A stretch of DNA of 64,000 nt from Paracoccaceae bacterium (GTDB lineage: Bacteria > Pseudomonadota > Alphaproteobacteria > Rhodobacterales > Rhodobacteraceae): positions 62,001 to 126,000 of the forward strand of contig JASBTX010000033.1 of assembly GCA_030148225.1 (NCBI GenBank), written 5' to 3'. Every line of letters starts with the position of its first letter. Position 1 is the stretch's first letter. The notes under the pieces are model-generated. The model ran no database searches. It worked only from the letters and a program-made list of their open reading frames with translations, and was not told the DNA's origin. Positions 34,436 through 43,671 of this stretch are shown one piece after another. A program made the position numbers and the translations under genes.

Positions 34436-35743
34436 ATGGAACAGAAAGAAACCACCGAAGCCGTCGATCCCTTCTTCGCCCTGCTCAGCCAGGTCGAGAA
34501 TTTTGCCAACAGTTTCCTTCAGCCGGGCTGGCGGCTCTATCAGCTTGGTATCATTCTCGGGCTTATCATTCTGGCCCGTCTGGTCCGGCTGGCCACGCGC
34601 GGGCCGGTCAATACCTGGATGCACAGCCTCGAGGGTTGGGAAAAATGGCAGCTCAGGTTGCTGATCATCATCAACAACCGGTCGACACTGATCATCTTTG
34701 TCCTGCTGTCCTGGTCGGTTTACGGCGTGATGCAGCAGGTAACCTGGCCCTCGCGCAGCTATGTGATCGGGCTGGCGGCGACGGTTGCGACCGCATGGCT
34801 TCTGGTCAGTCTGGCCACGCGCTTTATCCGCAACCGGTTTCTCAGACAGGTGGTGGCCTGGTCGCTCTGGGTTTATGCCACGCTCTTCTACCTCGGATTT
34901 GCCAACAGTGTTCAGGCGTTTCTGGCCTCCCTTGCGATCGAATTCGGAGCCAGCCGGTTCTCGGCGCTCGATATCCTCAAGGCGCTGGTGCTGACAGGCA
35001 TCCTCTTTGCCGCCGCGCGCCTTGTCACGCAGGCCACGAAGACCACGATCAAGCGCAACGCGGACATTTCACCCTCGATGCAGGTATTGGCGATCAAGGT
35101 CCTGCAGGTTGTTCTTTATGGCGCCGCATTCTTTATCGGGCTCAAGGCGGTTGGTTTCGACCTGACCGGGCTGGCGGTATTGTCCGGTGCCATTGGTGTG
35201 GGGCTTGGCTTTGGCCTGCAAAAGGTGGTCTCGAATCTGGTCTCCGGCATCATCATCCTTCTGGACAAATCGATCAAACCCGGCGACGTCATCTCGCTGG
35301 GTGAGACCTTTGGCTGGATCAACGTCCTGGGCGCGCGCTATGCCTCGGTTGTTACCCGCGACGGGCGCGAATACCTGATCCCGAACGAGGATCTTATCAC
35401 CGGGCAGGTGGTCAACTGGTCCCATTCCAATGATTTCGTCCGGCTCGACATATTTTTCGGTGCCGCCTATCAGAACGATCCGCATCAGGTCCGCGCCCTG
35501 GCGGTGCAGGCGGCGGGCTCTGTCAATCGTGTCCTCAAAAGCAGACCGCCTGTCTGTCATATCGTGGGGTTCGGCGACAGCTCGGTCGACTATATCCTCA
35601 GGTTCTGGATCACCGATCCCACCGGCGGCCTGACCAATATCCGAGGTGCGGTCTTCCTTGCACTCTGGGATATCTTCAAGGAAAACGACATCTCGATCCC
35701 CTACCCGCAACGCGAGATCCGGATGCTTTCCGATGAACCCTGA
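34436..35743 (+). CDS. MscS-family mechanosensitive ion channel
   Basis: The ~435-residue protein has several hydrophobic segments in its N-terminal half and the MscS pore and beta domains. The pore-lining helix ALAVLSGAIGVGLGFGLQKVVSNLVSG is Ala/Gly-rich as required. It is followed by the signature FLxKSIKPGDVI-type loop (LLDKSIKPGDVISLGETFGWI) and GREYLIPNEDLI. It opens on hypo-osmotic shock to release solutes. ATG at 34436 is preferred over the upstream GTG at 34418. A 10-bp hairpin follows the gene. Confidence 0.92.
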   Translation: MEQKETTEAVDPFFALLSQVENFANSFLQPGWRLYQLGIILGLIILARLVRLATRGPVNTWMHSLEGWEKWQLRLLIIINNRSTLIIFVLLSWSVYGVMQQVTWPSRSYVIGLAATVATAWLLVSLATRFIRNRFLRQVVAWSLWVYATLFYLGFANSVQAFLASLAIEFGASRFSALDILKALVLTGILFAAARLVTQATKTTIKRNADISPSMQVLAIKVLQVVLYGAAFFIGLKAVGFDLTGLAVLSGAIGVGLGFGLQKVVSNLVSGIIILLDKSIKPGDVISLGETFGWINVLGARYASVVTRDGREYLIPNEDLITGQVVNWSHSNDFVRLDIFFGAAYQNDPHQVRALAVQAAGSVNRVLKSRPPVCHIVGFGDSSVDYILRFWITDPTGGLTNIRGAVFLALWDIFKENDISIPYPQREIRMLSDEP

Positions 35744-35774
35744 CAGGGGCGCCAATCGCACGCAGTGCCAGAAG

Positions 35775-35797
35775 ATGTGGCGCTGAAAGCGCCGCAT
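35775..35797 (+). terminator. Hairpin after the mscS-type gene
   Basis: ATGTGGCGCT pairs with AGCGCCGCAT (one U-G pair) around a GAA loop, 32 bases after the stop codon. The stem is stable but no T-run follows. Confidence 0.5.
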
Positions 35798-35952
35798 TCC
35801 AACAACAAAACTCGGGCGTTGAGATGGGCAGGAATTGGTGCTAGCGTTTTTATACCCAGCGCCGGGGCGACGCGGCGTGTTTCAAGGAGGATCCAGTTCT
35901 GTCTCTAACTGGTCATGCGGCTGCGGGTGCAGCACAGCAGAAAACCGGGGAC

Positions 35953-36306
35953 ATGTCCCCACATGAGATCTCAGACAGCGAAACAGTGTTGGACCGCATC
36001 GTCGCGTCCCTGACCGGGGACAAGGCCGAGGATGTGGTGACAATCGATCTGCGCGCCAAAACCGAGGTTGCCGATTACATGGTCATCGCCTCGGGCCGGT
36101 CAACCCGTCAGGTCACGTCGCTGGCTGAAAAGCTCGCCGACAGGCTCAAGGCCGATTTCGGCATCCTTGCCAAGGTCGAAGGCAAGGATTCGGGCGACTG
36201 GGTGTTGCTGGATGCCACCGATATCGTTGTCCACATTTTCCGGCCCGAAGTGCGCGAGTTTTATCAGCTGGAAAAACTGTGGATGCCCGGCGCCGCCGCT
36301 GGCTGA
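35953..36306 (+). CDS. rsfS: Ribosome silencing factor RsfS
   Basis: The 117-residue RsfS/YbeB/Iojap protein binds ribosomal protein uL14 and blocks subunit joining under nutrient stress. VVTIDLRAKTEVADYMVIASG, STRQVTSLAEKL and EGKDSGDWVLLDATDIVVHIFRPEVREFYQLE are diagnostic. The ATG at 35953 has only a poor ribosome binding site. A perfect AAGGAGG at 35884-35890 stands eight bases before an in-frame CTG at 35899, which would add 18 residues. The true start may be that CTG. It heads rsfS - rlmH - gpmI - envC - ctpA - rppH. Confidence 0.95.
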   Translation: MSPHEISDSETVLDRIVASLTGDKAEDVVTIDLRAKTEVADYMVIASGRSTRQVTSLAEKLADRLKADFGILAKVEGKDSGDWVLLDATDIVVHIFRPEVREFYQLEKLWMPGAAAG

Positions 36307-36320
36307 ACCACCTCAGCGCC

Positions 36321-36788
36321 TTGAATATATCCATCATTGCGGTCGGACGTCTGAGGGCATCACCCGAGCGGGAACTGATCAACGACTATCTGGACCGGGC
36401 CGGCAAGACGGGGCGGCAAAATGCGCTTGGCCCGTTCACTGTGACCGAGGTCGAGGCGCGCAACGGCGGTGCTGCCGCCGAAGCCGCAAAGCTGCGGGCG
36501 GCACTGCCACCTGATGCCGTCGTCGTCGCGCTGGATGAACGCGGAAAAATGTTGAATTCCCCGGGTTTCTGCCGCTTGCTCACGGGATTTCGCGATGATG
36601 GGCGCAGGCATCTGGCCTGCCTCATCGGCGGTGCCGACGGGCTTGATTCCGGCCTTGTGCACAAGGCCGATACCGTCTTGTCGCTGGGCCCCATGGTCTG
36701 GCCGCATATGCTGGCGCGCGTAATGCTGGCCGAGCAGCTTTATCGTGCAACGGCGATTTCTGCCGGATTGCCCTATCACCGCGCCTGA
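36321..36788 (+). CDS. rlmH: 23S rRNA pseudouridine(1915) N3-methyltransferase
   Basis: The 155-residue SPOUT-class methyltransferase acts on the 70S ribosome at pseudouridine 1915 of helix 69. ALDERGK, LIGGADGL and the C-terminal LSLGPMVWPHMLARVMLAEQLYRA..PYHR are typical. The start is TTG at 36321, which gives MNISIIAVGRL and exactly the family length. The longer open frame has no similarity upstream. It follows rsfS by 14 bases, the common pairing of these two genes. Confidence 0.96.
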   Translation: MNISIIAVGRLRASPERELINDYLDRAGKTGRQNALGPFTVTEVEARNGGAAAEAAKLRAALPPDAVVVALDERGKMLNSPGFCRLLTGFRDDGRRHLACLIGGADGLDSGLVHKADTVLSLGPMVWPHMLARVMLAEQLYRATAISAGLPYHRA

Positions 36789-36848
36789 AGGTTGCACCTG
36801 GCAGGCCAAGTTCCTAAAACCCTGCCAAGGCAGGCAAAGGAACAGAAC

Positions 36849-38366
36849 GTGAGCAACGCGGCACCGGTTGTCCTCTGTATTCTTGACGGGTGGGGAATAT
36901 CCGAACGGGCTGACGGCAACGCGCCACTTCTCGCCCGCACCCCTGCATTTGACCACATCATGGCCACGTGCCCCAACGCCACGCTGATTACCCATGGCCC
37001 CGATGTCGGCCTGCCCAGCGGTCAGATGGGCAATTCCGAGGTCGGCCACACCAATATCGGCGCCGGTCGCATCGTCGCCATGGATCTGGGCCAGATTGAT
37101 CTGGCCATCGAAAACAACAGCTTCGCGACCGAGGCCGCACTTGTCTGGTTTATCGACAGGTTGCGCGCATCCGGCGGACGGGCGCATCTGATGGGTGTTG
37201 TTTCAGATGGCGGGGTTCATGGCCATGCCGATCACATGATCCACGTGGCCAATACCATCGCCGCGTCGGGTATTCCCGTGCTGATCCACGCCATCACCGA
37301 CGGGCGCGATGTCGCGCCGGGCTCTGCGCCGGGATTTATTGAGGCCCTGCAGGCCGCACTTGATCCCTCGGTCAGGGTCGCCACCGTGATCGGGCGCTAT
37401 TGGGCGATGGACAGGGATAACCGATGGGATCGAGTTTCCCGCGCCTACGCCGCGATGGCCGGAACGGGTGGCGACCGCGCGGCGACACCCGCCGCCGCCA
37501 TCAGCAACGCTTACGCGGCTGACGTCACAGATGAATTCATCCCGCCCAGCATCATCGGTGACTATGACGGCATGGCCCCCTCGGATGGTTTCTTTTGCCT
37601 CAATTTCCGCGCAGACCGGGCGCGGGAAATACTGGCTGCCATCGGCGATCCGGCATTTGATGGCTTTGACATCCCGACGCGGGTTGTGCCTGACACCATG
37701 CTGGGCATGGTCAGCTATTCCGATGTCCATGACGGCTATATCCCCGCCGTGTTTCCGAAACGCGACATTGCCAATACGCTGGGTGCGTGGGTATCGGCCC
37801 ATGGCAAGCGTCAGTTTCGCCTTGCCGAGACCGAGAAATATCCCCATGTGACCTTTTTCCTGAATGGCGGTGTCGAGGCCCCGTATCCCGGTGAAGACCG
37901 GTTCATGCCGCCCAGCCCCAAGGTTGCCACCTATGATCTGCAACCCGAGATGTCGGCAACAGAGGTGACCGATCATCTGATCCGGGCCATCCGCGACCGC
38001 TATGACCTGATCGTCGTGAACTATGCCAATCCCGACATGGTCGGACATACCGGCGATCTCTCTGCCGCGATTGCCGCCTGCGAGGCCGTGGATCAGGGAT
38101 TGTCCCGCGCGGTCCGGGCACTTGACGAGGTTGGCGGCGCGATGGTGATGACCGCCGATCATGGCAATTGCGAGGTCATGATCGACCCGGAAACCGGCGA
38201 TCCGCATACGGCGCACACCACAAATCCCGTCCCGGTGGCCATCTATGGCGCCGATCATGTCGGGGCGCTCAATGCTGGCCGCCTTGCTGATCTGGCGCCG
38301 ACGATCCTGTCGCTCATGTCGCTTGATCAACCGGACGAAATGACGGGGGTCAGCCTGATCCGATGA
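36849..38366 (+). CDS. gpmI: 2,3-bisphosphoglycerate-independent phosphoglycerate mutase
   Basis: The 505-residue di-metal enzyme of the alkaline phosphatase superfamily interconverts 3- and 2-phosphoglycerate. LCILDGWGI at the N-terminus, the catalytic serine in SGQMGNSEVGHTNIGAGR, ITDGRDVAPGSA and MTADHGNCE are clear. The GTG start at 36849 has AAAGGA seven bases upstream and gives the standard length. It overlaps envC by 4 bases. Confidence 0.97.
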   Translation: MSNAAPVVLCILDGWGISERADGNAPLLARTPAFDHIMATCPNATLITHGPDVGLPSGQMGNSEVGHTNIGAGRIVAMDLGQIDLAIENNSFATEAALVWFIDRLRASGGRAHLMGVVSDGGVHGHADHMIHVANTIAASGIPVLIHAITDGRDVAPGSAPGFIEALQAALDPSVRVATVIGRYWAMDRDNRWDRVSRAYAAMAGTGGDRAATPAAAISNAYAADVTDEFIPPSIIGDYDGMAPSDGFFCLNFRADRAREILAAIGDPAFDGFDIPTRVVPDTMLGMVSYSDVHDGYIPAVFPKRDIANTLGAWVSAHGKRQFRLAETEKYPHVTFFLNGGVEAPYPGEDRFMPPSPKVATYDLQPEMSATEVTDHLIRAIRDRYDLIVVNYANPDMVGHTGDLSAAIAACEAVDQGLSRAVRALDEVGGAMVMTADHGNCEVMIDPETGDPHTAHTTNPVPVAIYGADHVGALNAGRLADLAPTILSLMSLDQPDEMTGVSLIR

Positions 38367-39487
38367 TGCGCGCACTGATCCTGCTCCTGCTGCTCAATTC
38401 CCCGGTGCTGGCCGCCGATATCGATGCCCGCCTGACGACGAAACGCGCGGCGCAGATGCTGGACCGCGCGGCGCTGGCGCTCTCGGATGCACAAACGGCC
38501 ACCGATCGCGTCGCCGCACTTACTGAAACCGTCAAAGCCTACGAAGAGGGGCTCTTGGCGCTGCGCGAGGATCTGCGCCAGATCGCCGTTCACGAGCGCG
38601 CCTTGCGCGTCACGCTCGATCAGAAGTCCGAAGAGATTGCCCGCCTGCTGGGCGTACTTCAGACCATTCAGACCGCACCCGCCCCGGTTCTGTTGCTGCA
38701 TCCGCAGGGCCCCGAGGGAACCGTGCGTTCCGCCATGATGATTTCCGCCGTGACCCCGGGCCTTCAGGCCGAGGTGGATCGCCTTAAGACGGACCTGAAC
38801 GAGGTGCAGCTCCTGCGACTTATTCAGGAAGACGCTGTCGCGCGCCTGACCACCGGACTTGACGGCGCACAGACGGCACGGATCGATCTGAACCGCGCCA
38901 TCGCCGAACGCCGAACCCTGCCCAAACGGTTCGAAGCTGACGAAATCGCCATGACCATCCTGCTCGAAAGCAGCGACACGCTGGACGGGTTTGCCGATGG
39001 CCTCAGCCAGTTCGACAAATCCGCATCTGATGTGATCATCGCGTTCGAGACGGCCAAGGGCGGGCTGGATTTGCCGGTTCAGGGCCGGTTGCTGCGCGGT
39101 TTCCGGGAATCGGATGCCGCCGGTGTACGCCGGCCCGGCCTTCTGATCGCGACCGAGGCGCGCGCATTGGTCACCACGCCATGGCCTGCAACCATCCGTT
39201 ATGCCGGTCCGCTTCTTGACCACGGAAATGTGATGATCCTTGAGCCCGAACAGGGCTATCTATTGGTCATCGCCGGACTGAATGACGTATATGGTGAGGT
39301 CGGAGAGATTCTGGATCAGGGCGCACCCATCGGTCTGATGGGCGGAACCGAACAATCCCGGGACCTGCTCTTGACCGCCGCCCGCGAAGGCAGCAGCGTA
39401 ACGCGCAACGAAACGCTGTATATTGAACTGAGACAGGGCGATGCGCCCGTGGACCCGACTGCGTGGTTCAAACTGACAAAGGAATGA
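38363..39487 (+). CDS. envC: EnvC-like murein hydrolase activator (degenerate LytM)
   Basis: The 374-residue exported protein has a signal peptide (RALILLLLLNSPVLAAD), a long coiled-coil region (about residues 25-240), and a C-terminal M23/LytM-fold domain (about 260-365). The catalytic HxH and Asp of active LytM peptidases are missing: the last strand reads LYIELRQ where HxH is expected. It should therefore activate amidases at the division septum rather than cut peptidoglycan itself. The gpmI - envC - ctpA order is widespread in proteobacteria. Confidence 0.87.
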   Translation: MMRALILLLLLNSPVLAADIDARLTTKRAAQMLDRAALALSDAQTATDRVAALTETVKAYEEGLLALREDLRQIAVHERALRVTLDQKSEEIARLLGVLQTIQTAPAPVLLLHPQGPEGTVRSAMMISAVTPGLQAEVDRLKTDLNEVQLLRLIQEDAVARLTTGLDGAQTARIDLNRAIAERRTLPKRFEADEIAMTILLESSDTLDGFADGLSQFDKSASDVIIAFETAKGGLDLPVQGRLLRGFRESDAAGVRRPGLLIATEARALVTTPWPATIRYAGPLLDHGNVMILEPEQGYLLVIAGLNDVYGEVGEILDQGAPIGLMGGTEQSRDLLLTAAREGSSVTRNETLYIELRQGDAPVDPTAWFKLTKE

Positions 39488-39492
39488 TGCGC

Positions 39493-40824
39493 ATGAAAAA
39501 GTATCTAATGGCTGCGCTTGGCGGCACGCTGGCCGGGGTAATCGCCACGACCCAGATCGCCGGCCCCCTGATCGCGCAGGAAAACCAGCGCAAGACATCG
39601 GTCTATGAACAGCTTGATCTGTTCGGCGACATCTTTGAACGCATCCGCGCCCAGTATGTCGAAGAGGTGGACGAGGCTGATCTGATCGAGGCCGCCATCA
39701 ACGGCATGCTCACCTCGCTCGATCCGCATTCCTCGTATCTGCCGCCGCAGGATTTTGGCGACATGCAGGTCCAGACGCGGGGCGAATTCGGTGGCCTTGG
39801 CATCGAGGTCACGCAGGAAGAAGGCTTTGTCAAAGTTGTCTCGCCCATGGATGACACCCCTGCCGACGCCGCCGGTGTCGAGGCCGGTGATTTCATCACC
39901 CATGTCGACGGCGAGAGCGTGCTTGGCCTGACGCTTGACCAGGCGGTGGACATGATGCGCGGTCCTGTCGGATCGGAAATCGTGATTACCATCGTGCGCG
40001 AAGGTGAGGCAGAGCCGTTTGATATCACCATCATCCGCGACACGATCAAACTGACGGCCGTGCGCAGCAGGCTTGAGGGCAATACCGCCTATGTGCGCAT
40101 CTCGGCCTTCAACGATCAGACCTATCCCAACCTTGAATCCAGCTTTGCCAAGGTTGTGGCCGAGGCCGGCGGCATGGATCAGATCAACGGTGTGGTCATC
40201 GACCTCAGAAACAACCCCGGTGGCCTGCTCAATCAGGCGATCCTCGTCTCGGATGCCTTCCTTGAAAAAGGCGAGATCGTATCGACGCGTGGCCGCAACG
40301 TTCAGGACAGCGACCGTGTGAACGCCCAGCCCGGCGACCTGGCCGAGGGCAAGCCGATCGTCGTGCTGATCAATGGCGGTTCGGCATCCGCATCCGAGAT
40401 TGTCGCAGGCGCATTGCAGGATCATCGACGCGCGATTGTCGTGGGCACCAAATCCTTCGGCAAAGGCTCTGTCCAGACCATCATGCCGCTGCGTGGCAAC
40501 GCCGCCATGCGTCTGACAACCGCGCGTTATTACACGCCCTCTGGCCGCTCGATCCAGTCGCTGGGCGTGTCGCCCGACATCGTTGTCGAGCAGCCCCGCC
40601 GCACCGCCGAGACCGAAGAGGAAGCAAACACCAACAACCGCTCCGAGGCCGATCTGCGTGGCGCCATCAGCAATGACAGCATGACCGAAGATGAACGCCG
40701 CCAGCTTCTCGAAGAACAGCAGGCCGCCGAAGAAGCCGCCAAGCTGCGCAATGACGACTATCAGCTGGCCTATGCCATTGATGTGCTCAAAGGTCTCAGC
40801 GCGCTTTCCGGCCCCGCGCAATAG
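39493..40824 (+). CDS. ctpA: Carboxyl-terminal processing protease CtpA (S41)
   Basis: The ~443-residue periplasmic serine protease has an N-terminal signal sequence or membrane anchor, a PDZ domain (about residues 85-165: TRGEFGGLGIEV..AGDFITHVDGESV) and an S41 catalytic domain. Catalytic Ser is in NGGSASASEIVAGAL and Lys in VGTKSFGKGSVQT. A Glu/Gln/Ala-rich tail follows. I prefer ATG at 39493, nine bases after AAAGGA; ATGs at 39484 and 39487 overlap the envC stop. It probably trims envelope proteins or hydrolase regulators, in keeping with envC next to it. Confidence 0.95.
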   Translation: MKKYLMAALGGTLAGVIATTQIAGPLIAQENQRKTSVYEQLDLFGDIFERIRAQYVEEVDEADLIEAAINGMLTSLDPHSSYLPPQDFGDMQVQTRGEFGGLGIEVTQEEGFVKVVSPMDDTPADAAGVEAGDFITHVDGESVLGLTLDQAVDMMRGPVGSEIVITIVREGEAEPFDITIIRDTIKLTAVRSRLEGNTAYVRISAFNDQTYPNLESSFAKVVAEAGGMDQINGVVIDLRNNPGGLLNQAILVSDAFLEKGEIVSTRGRNVQDSDRVNAQPGDLAEGKPIVVLINGGSASASEIVAGALQDHRRAIVVGTKSFGKGSVQTIMPLRGNAAMRLTTARYYTPSGRSIQSLGVSPDIVVEQPRRTAETEEEANTNNRSEADLRGAISNDSMTEDERRQLLEEQQAAEEAAKLRNDDYQLAYAIDVLKGLSALSGPAQ

Positions 40825-40840
40825 CCCCGGCATCATAGGC

Positions 40841-41323
40841 GTGACGCCCGAGGCCATTCTGAAACTGCCATACCGGCCCTGCGTCGGTGTGGCACTCGTC
40901 AATCGCGACGGGCTGATCTTTACCGGTCAGCGTATCGATTCCACCGGTGACGCATGGCAAATGCCACAGGGCGGAATCGATCCGGGCGAAGAACCGCAAA
41001 GCGCTGCCTTGCGCGAACTCACCGAAGAAACCGGCATTTCACCCGAACTGGTCAGCGTCGAGCATGTATCGTCCAGCTGGCACCACTACGATCTGCCCCA
41101 TGATCTGATACCAAAGCTCTGGAAGGGCCGGTTTCGCGGTCAGAAACAGAAATGGTTCCTGATGCGCTTTGCCGGGGCAGACACGGATATCAACATCCGG
41201 ACAACCCATCCCGAGTTTTCGGCCTGGCGCTGGGCGACGCCCGATCAGGTTGTCCGCGATATCGTTCCCTTCAAACGCCCGCTCTACCGCGACGTGATCG
41301 GCGCCTTCGCGCCCTATCTCTGA
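40841..41323 (+). CDS. rppH: RNA pyrophosphohydrolase RppH
   Basis: The 160-residue Nudix hydrolase removes pyrophosphate from 5'-triphosphorylated RNA and so starts mRNA decay. The Nudix box GGIDPGEEPQSAALRELTEE lies at residues 44-63, after YRPCVGVALVN and WQMPQ. GQKQKWFLMRF and FSAWRWATPDQV are typical of the RppH branch. The start is GTG at 40841, 16 bases after ctpA, without a strong ribosome binding site. Confidence 0.95.
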   Translation: MTPEAILKLPYRPCVGVALVNRDGLIFTGQRIDSTGDAWQMPQGGIDPGEEPQSAALRELTEETGISPELVSVEHVSSSWHHYDLPHDLIPKLWKGRFRGQKQKWFLMRFAGADTDINIRTTHPEFSAWRWATPDQVVRDIVPFKRPLYRDVIGAFAPYL

Positions 41324-41408
41324 ACGCTACAAATTTCAGGCGACCCCGGCTTCATTGTTCCAAAAATACCTCGTGGCAGGCCCATCCACGCCGTGCTAGT
41401 CCACCGGT

Positions 41409-43655
41409 ATGCGCACCCTGCCCGACAAGGATCAGATCCTCGCCTGGATCTCCGAAAACCCGACAAAAACCTCCAAACGTGATATCGCGCGCGCCTTTGG
41501 CATCAAGGGCGCGGCGCGGATCGATCTTAAACGCCTGCTCAAAGAGCTGGAATCCGAAGGTCACCTGCTGAAGCAGCGCAAGACCTATCGCGATCCGGAC
41601 CGGTTGCCGCCTGTCTCGGTGCTTCAGGTTCTGCCGGCCGATGGCGATGGCGATCTTTTTGCCCGGCCGCTGGAATGGGCGGGCAACGGCCCCGAACCGG
41701 TGATCCTCTTCCTTCCCCGCGCCGGAGAGCCGTCTTTGGCTGAAGGCGACCGTATTCTGGCCCGCCTGCAAGAGGTCACGGATCAGGATCACAGCCATGT
41801 CGCCCGGCTTATCCGCAAGATCGGCGCGAATCCGGTGCGTATCCTTGGCATCTTCCGGCAATCAGCCGAAGGCGGGCGCATCCTGCCCATCGACAAGAAA
41901 TCCGACAAGGAATGGGTCGTCGCCGCTGACGCCACGCAAGGCGCAAAAGACGGTGAGCTTGTCGAGGGTGAGCGCGCCTCGTCCGCCGCGCGTATGGGCC
42001 TGCCGCGTGCGCGTGTTACCGCGCGGCTGGGCGATCCCACGGCGCCACGGGCGGTGTCGCTGATTGCTATCCACCAGCATGGGATTCCCGACGCTTTCCC
42101 TGATGAGGCCATGGCCGAAGCTGATGAGGCCACCCCGGCTGAACTGGGCCAGCGCGAGGATCTGCGCAATATTGACCTGATCACGGTCGATCCGTCAGAT
42201 GCGCGTGACCGGGATGACGCGATATTTGCTGCCCCGGACCCCGACCCGAAGAACGATGGCGGCTTTGTCATCTGGGTTGCCATTGCCGATGTCGCGCATT
42301 ACGTCACGCCCGGTGGTGCACTGGACAAAGAGGCCCGGCACCGGGGCAATTCCACCTATTTTCCCGACCGTGTGGTGCCGATGCTGCCCGATATCCTGTC
42401 AGGCGATCTTTGTTCACTGCACGAACATGTCGACCGGCCCTGCATGGCGGTCAGAATGCGGATCAACGCCATCGGCGAAAAGATCGATCACCGGTTTTCG
42501 CGCGGCTTGATGCGGTCGCGGGCCTCGTTGACCTATCAGGAATTTCAGGCCGCCCGGGATGGTCAGCCAAGTGAACGCTGTGCGCCACTTCTGGACACGG
42601 TCATTTCACCCCTTTTTGCCGCCTATGAGGCGCTAAAAAAGGAACGCGCGGCGCGCCAACCGCTGAATCTCGACTTGCCCGAGCGCGAAATTCGTCTGGG
42701 CGATGACGGTCAGGTTCAGTCCATCCGCTTCAAGGAACGTCTGGATGCCCACCGCCTGATCGAAGAATTCATGATTCTGGCCAATGTTGCCGCCGCAGAA
42801 GAACTGACAGCGCTCAGACGGCCGCTCCTGTTTCGCGTTCACGAGGAACCGTCCCCGGAAAAGCTGGACGGGCTGCGTGAGGTGGCGCAATCGGCCGGGC
42901 TTGTTCTGGCCAAGGGTCAGGTCCTCAAAACGGCACATCTGAACGGTCTTCTGGCGAAGGCACAGGAAACCGACTTTGCCGAACTGATCAACCTATCGAC
43001 CCTGCGCGCGATGACCCAGGCCTATTACCGCCCGCAGAATTTTGGCCATTTCGGCCTGGCGCTGCGCAGCTATGCCCATTTCACCTCGCCCATCCGGCGC
43101 TATTCGGACCTGATCGTGCACCGGGCACTGATTGCCGGGCATGGCTGGGGCGATGATGGCCAGACGCCGCAAGAAGCCGAGGATATGGCGAGTATCGGGA
43201 CACAGGTCTCTGAAACCGAGCGCCGCTCGATGCTGGCCGAGCGTGATACGGTCGACAGGTATCTGGCTGCATTTCTGAACGAACGGATCGGCAACGAATT
43301 CACGGGCCGCATTTCCGGCGTCGCCCGGTTTGGCCTGTTCATCAAGCTGGATGAAACCGGGGCCGACGGGCTGGTGCCGGTGCGCGAAATCGGACGCGAG
43401 TACTTTCATTTCGACGCGGATACCCAGACGCTGATGGGGGCGGAAACCGGTACGCGCTATGGTTTGGGTCAGCGGGTGACCGTTCGCCTTGCCGAAGCCG
43501 CACCCATTACCGGCGGGCTGATCCTTGATCTGCTGAATGTCGAAGGAAAGACCGTGCCCATCGGCCCGAAAGGCAGGTCGCGTCGCCCGTCAAAGGGACG
43601 TTCCAAACGCGTATCACGCAAGAAGGGTCGTGTATCAGGAAAATCCCGGCGCTAG
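41409..43655 (+). CDS. rnr: Ribonuclease R
   Basis: The 748-residue 3'-5' exoribonuclease of the RNB family degrades structured RNA. It has an N-terminal winged-helix and cold-shock region. The catalytic RNB domain has the metal-binding DPSDARDRDDAI (about residues 255-270), YFPDRVVPMLP, and YAHFTSPIRRYSDLIVHR. An S1 domain follows (FTGRISGVARFGLFIKLDE). The last ~30 residues are a Lys/Arg/Ser-rich tail. It lies downstream of rppH with an 85-base gap, grouping two RNA-decay genes. Confidence 0.97.
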   Translation: MRTLPDKDQILAWISENPTKTSKRDIARAFGIKGAARIDLKRLLKELESEGHLLKQRKTYRDPDRLPPVSVLQVLPADGDGDLFARPLEWAGNGPEPVILFLPRAGEPSLAEGDRILARLQEVTDQDHSHVARLIRKIGANPVRILGIFRQSAEGGRILPIDKKSDKEWVVAADATQGAKDGELVEGERASSAARMGLPRARVTARLGDPTAPRAVSLIAIHQHGIPDAFPDEAMAEADEATPAELGQREDLRNIDLITVDPSDARDRDDAIFAAPDPDPKNDGGFVIWVAIADVAHYVTPGGALDKEARHRGNSTYFPDRVVPMLPDILSGDLCSLHEHVDRPCMAVRMRINAIGEKIDHRFSRGLMRSRASLTYQEFQAARDGQPSERCAPLLDTVISPLFAAYEALKKERAARQPLNLDLPEREIRLGDDGQVQSIRFKERLDAHRLIEEFMILANVAAAEELTALRRPLLFRVHEEPSPEKLDGLREVAQSAGLVLAKGQVLKTAHLNGLLAKAQETDFAELINLSTLRAMTQAYYRPQNFGHFGLALRSYAHFTSPIRRYSDLIVHRALIAGHGWGDDGQTPQEAEDMASIGTQVSETERRSMLAERDTVDRYLAAFLNERIGNEFTGRISGVARFGLFIKLDETGADGLVPVREIGREYFHFDADTQTLMGAETGTRYGLGQRVTVRLAEAAPITGGLILDLLNVEGKTVPIGPKGRSRRPSKGRSKRVSRKKGRVSGKSRR

Positions 43656-43671
43656 TGGTGCGGGATCGCGC

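Noticed and set aside
32770-35304. Very long open frame (about 840 codons) on the + strand opposite leuC and running into the mscS-type gene
   Set aside because: It is antisense to clear leuC and shares no recognisable family. High-GC codon use readily keeps the opposite strand open. It also changes from antisense to out-of-frame over the channel gene, which real genes do not.
38363-39487. Active LytM endopeptidase
   Set aside because: The HxH motif and partner metal residues are missing, and the gene order gpmI-envC-ctpA fits the non-catalytic activator.
39505-40902. Long - strand open frame opposite ctpA
   Set aside because: ctpA is complete with PDZ and S41 residues. The antisense frame has no ribosome binding site or family similarity.
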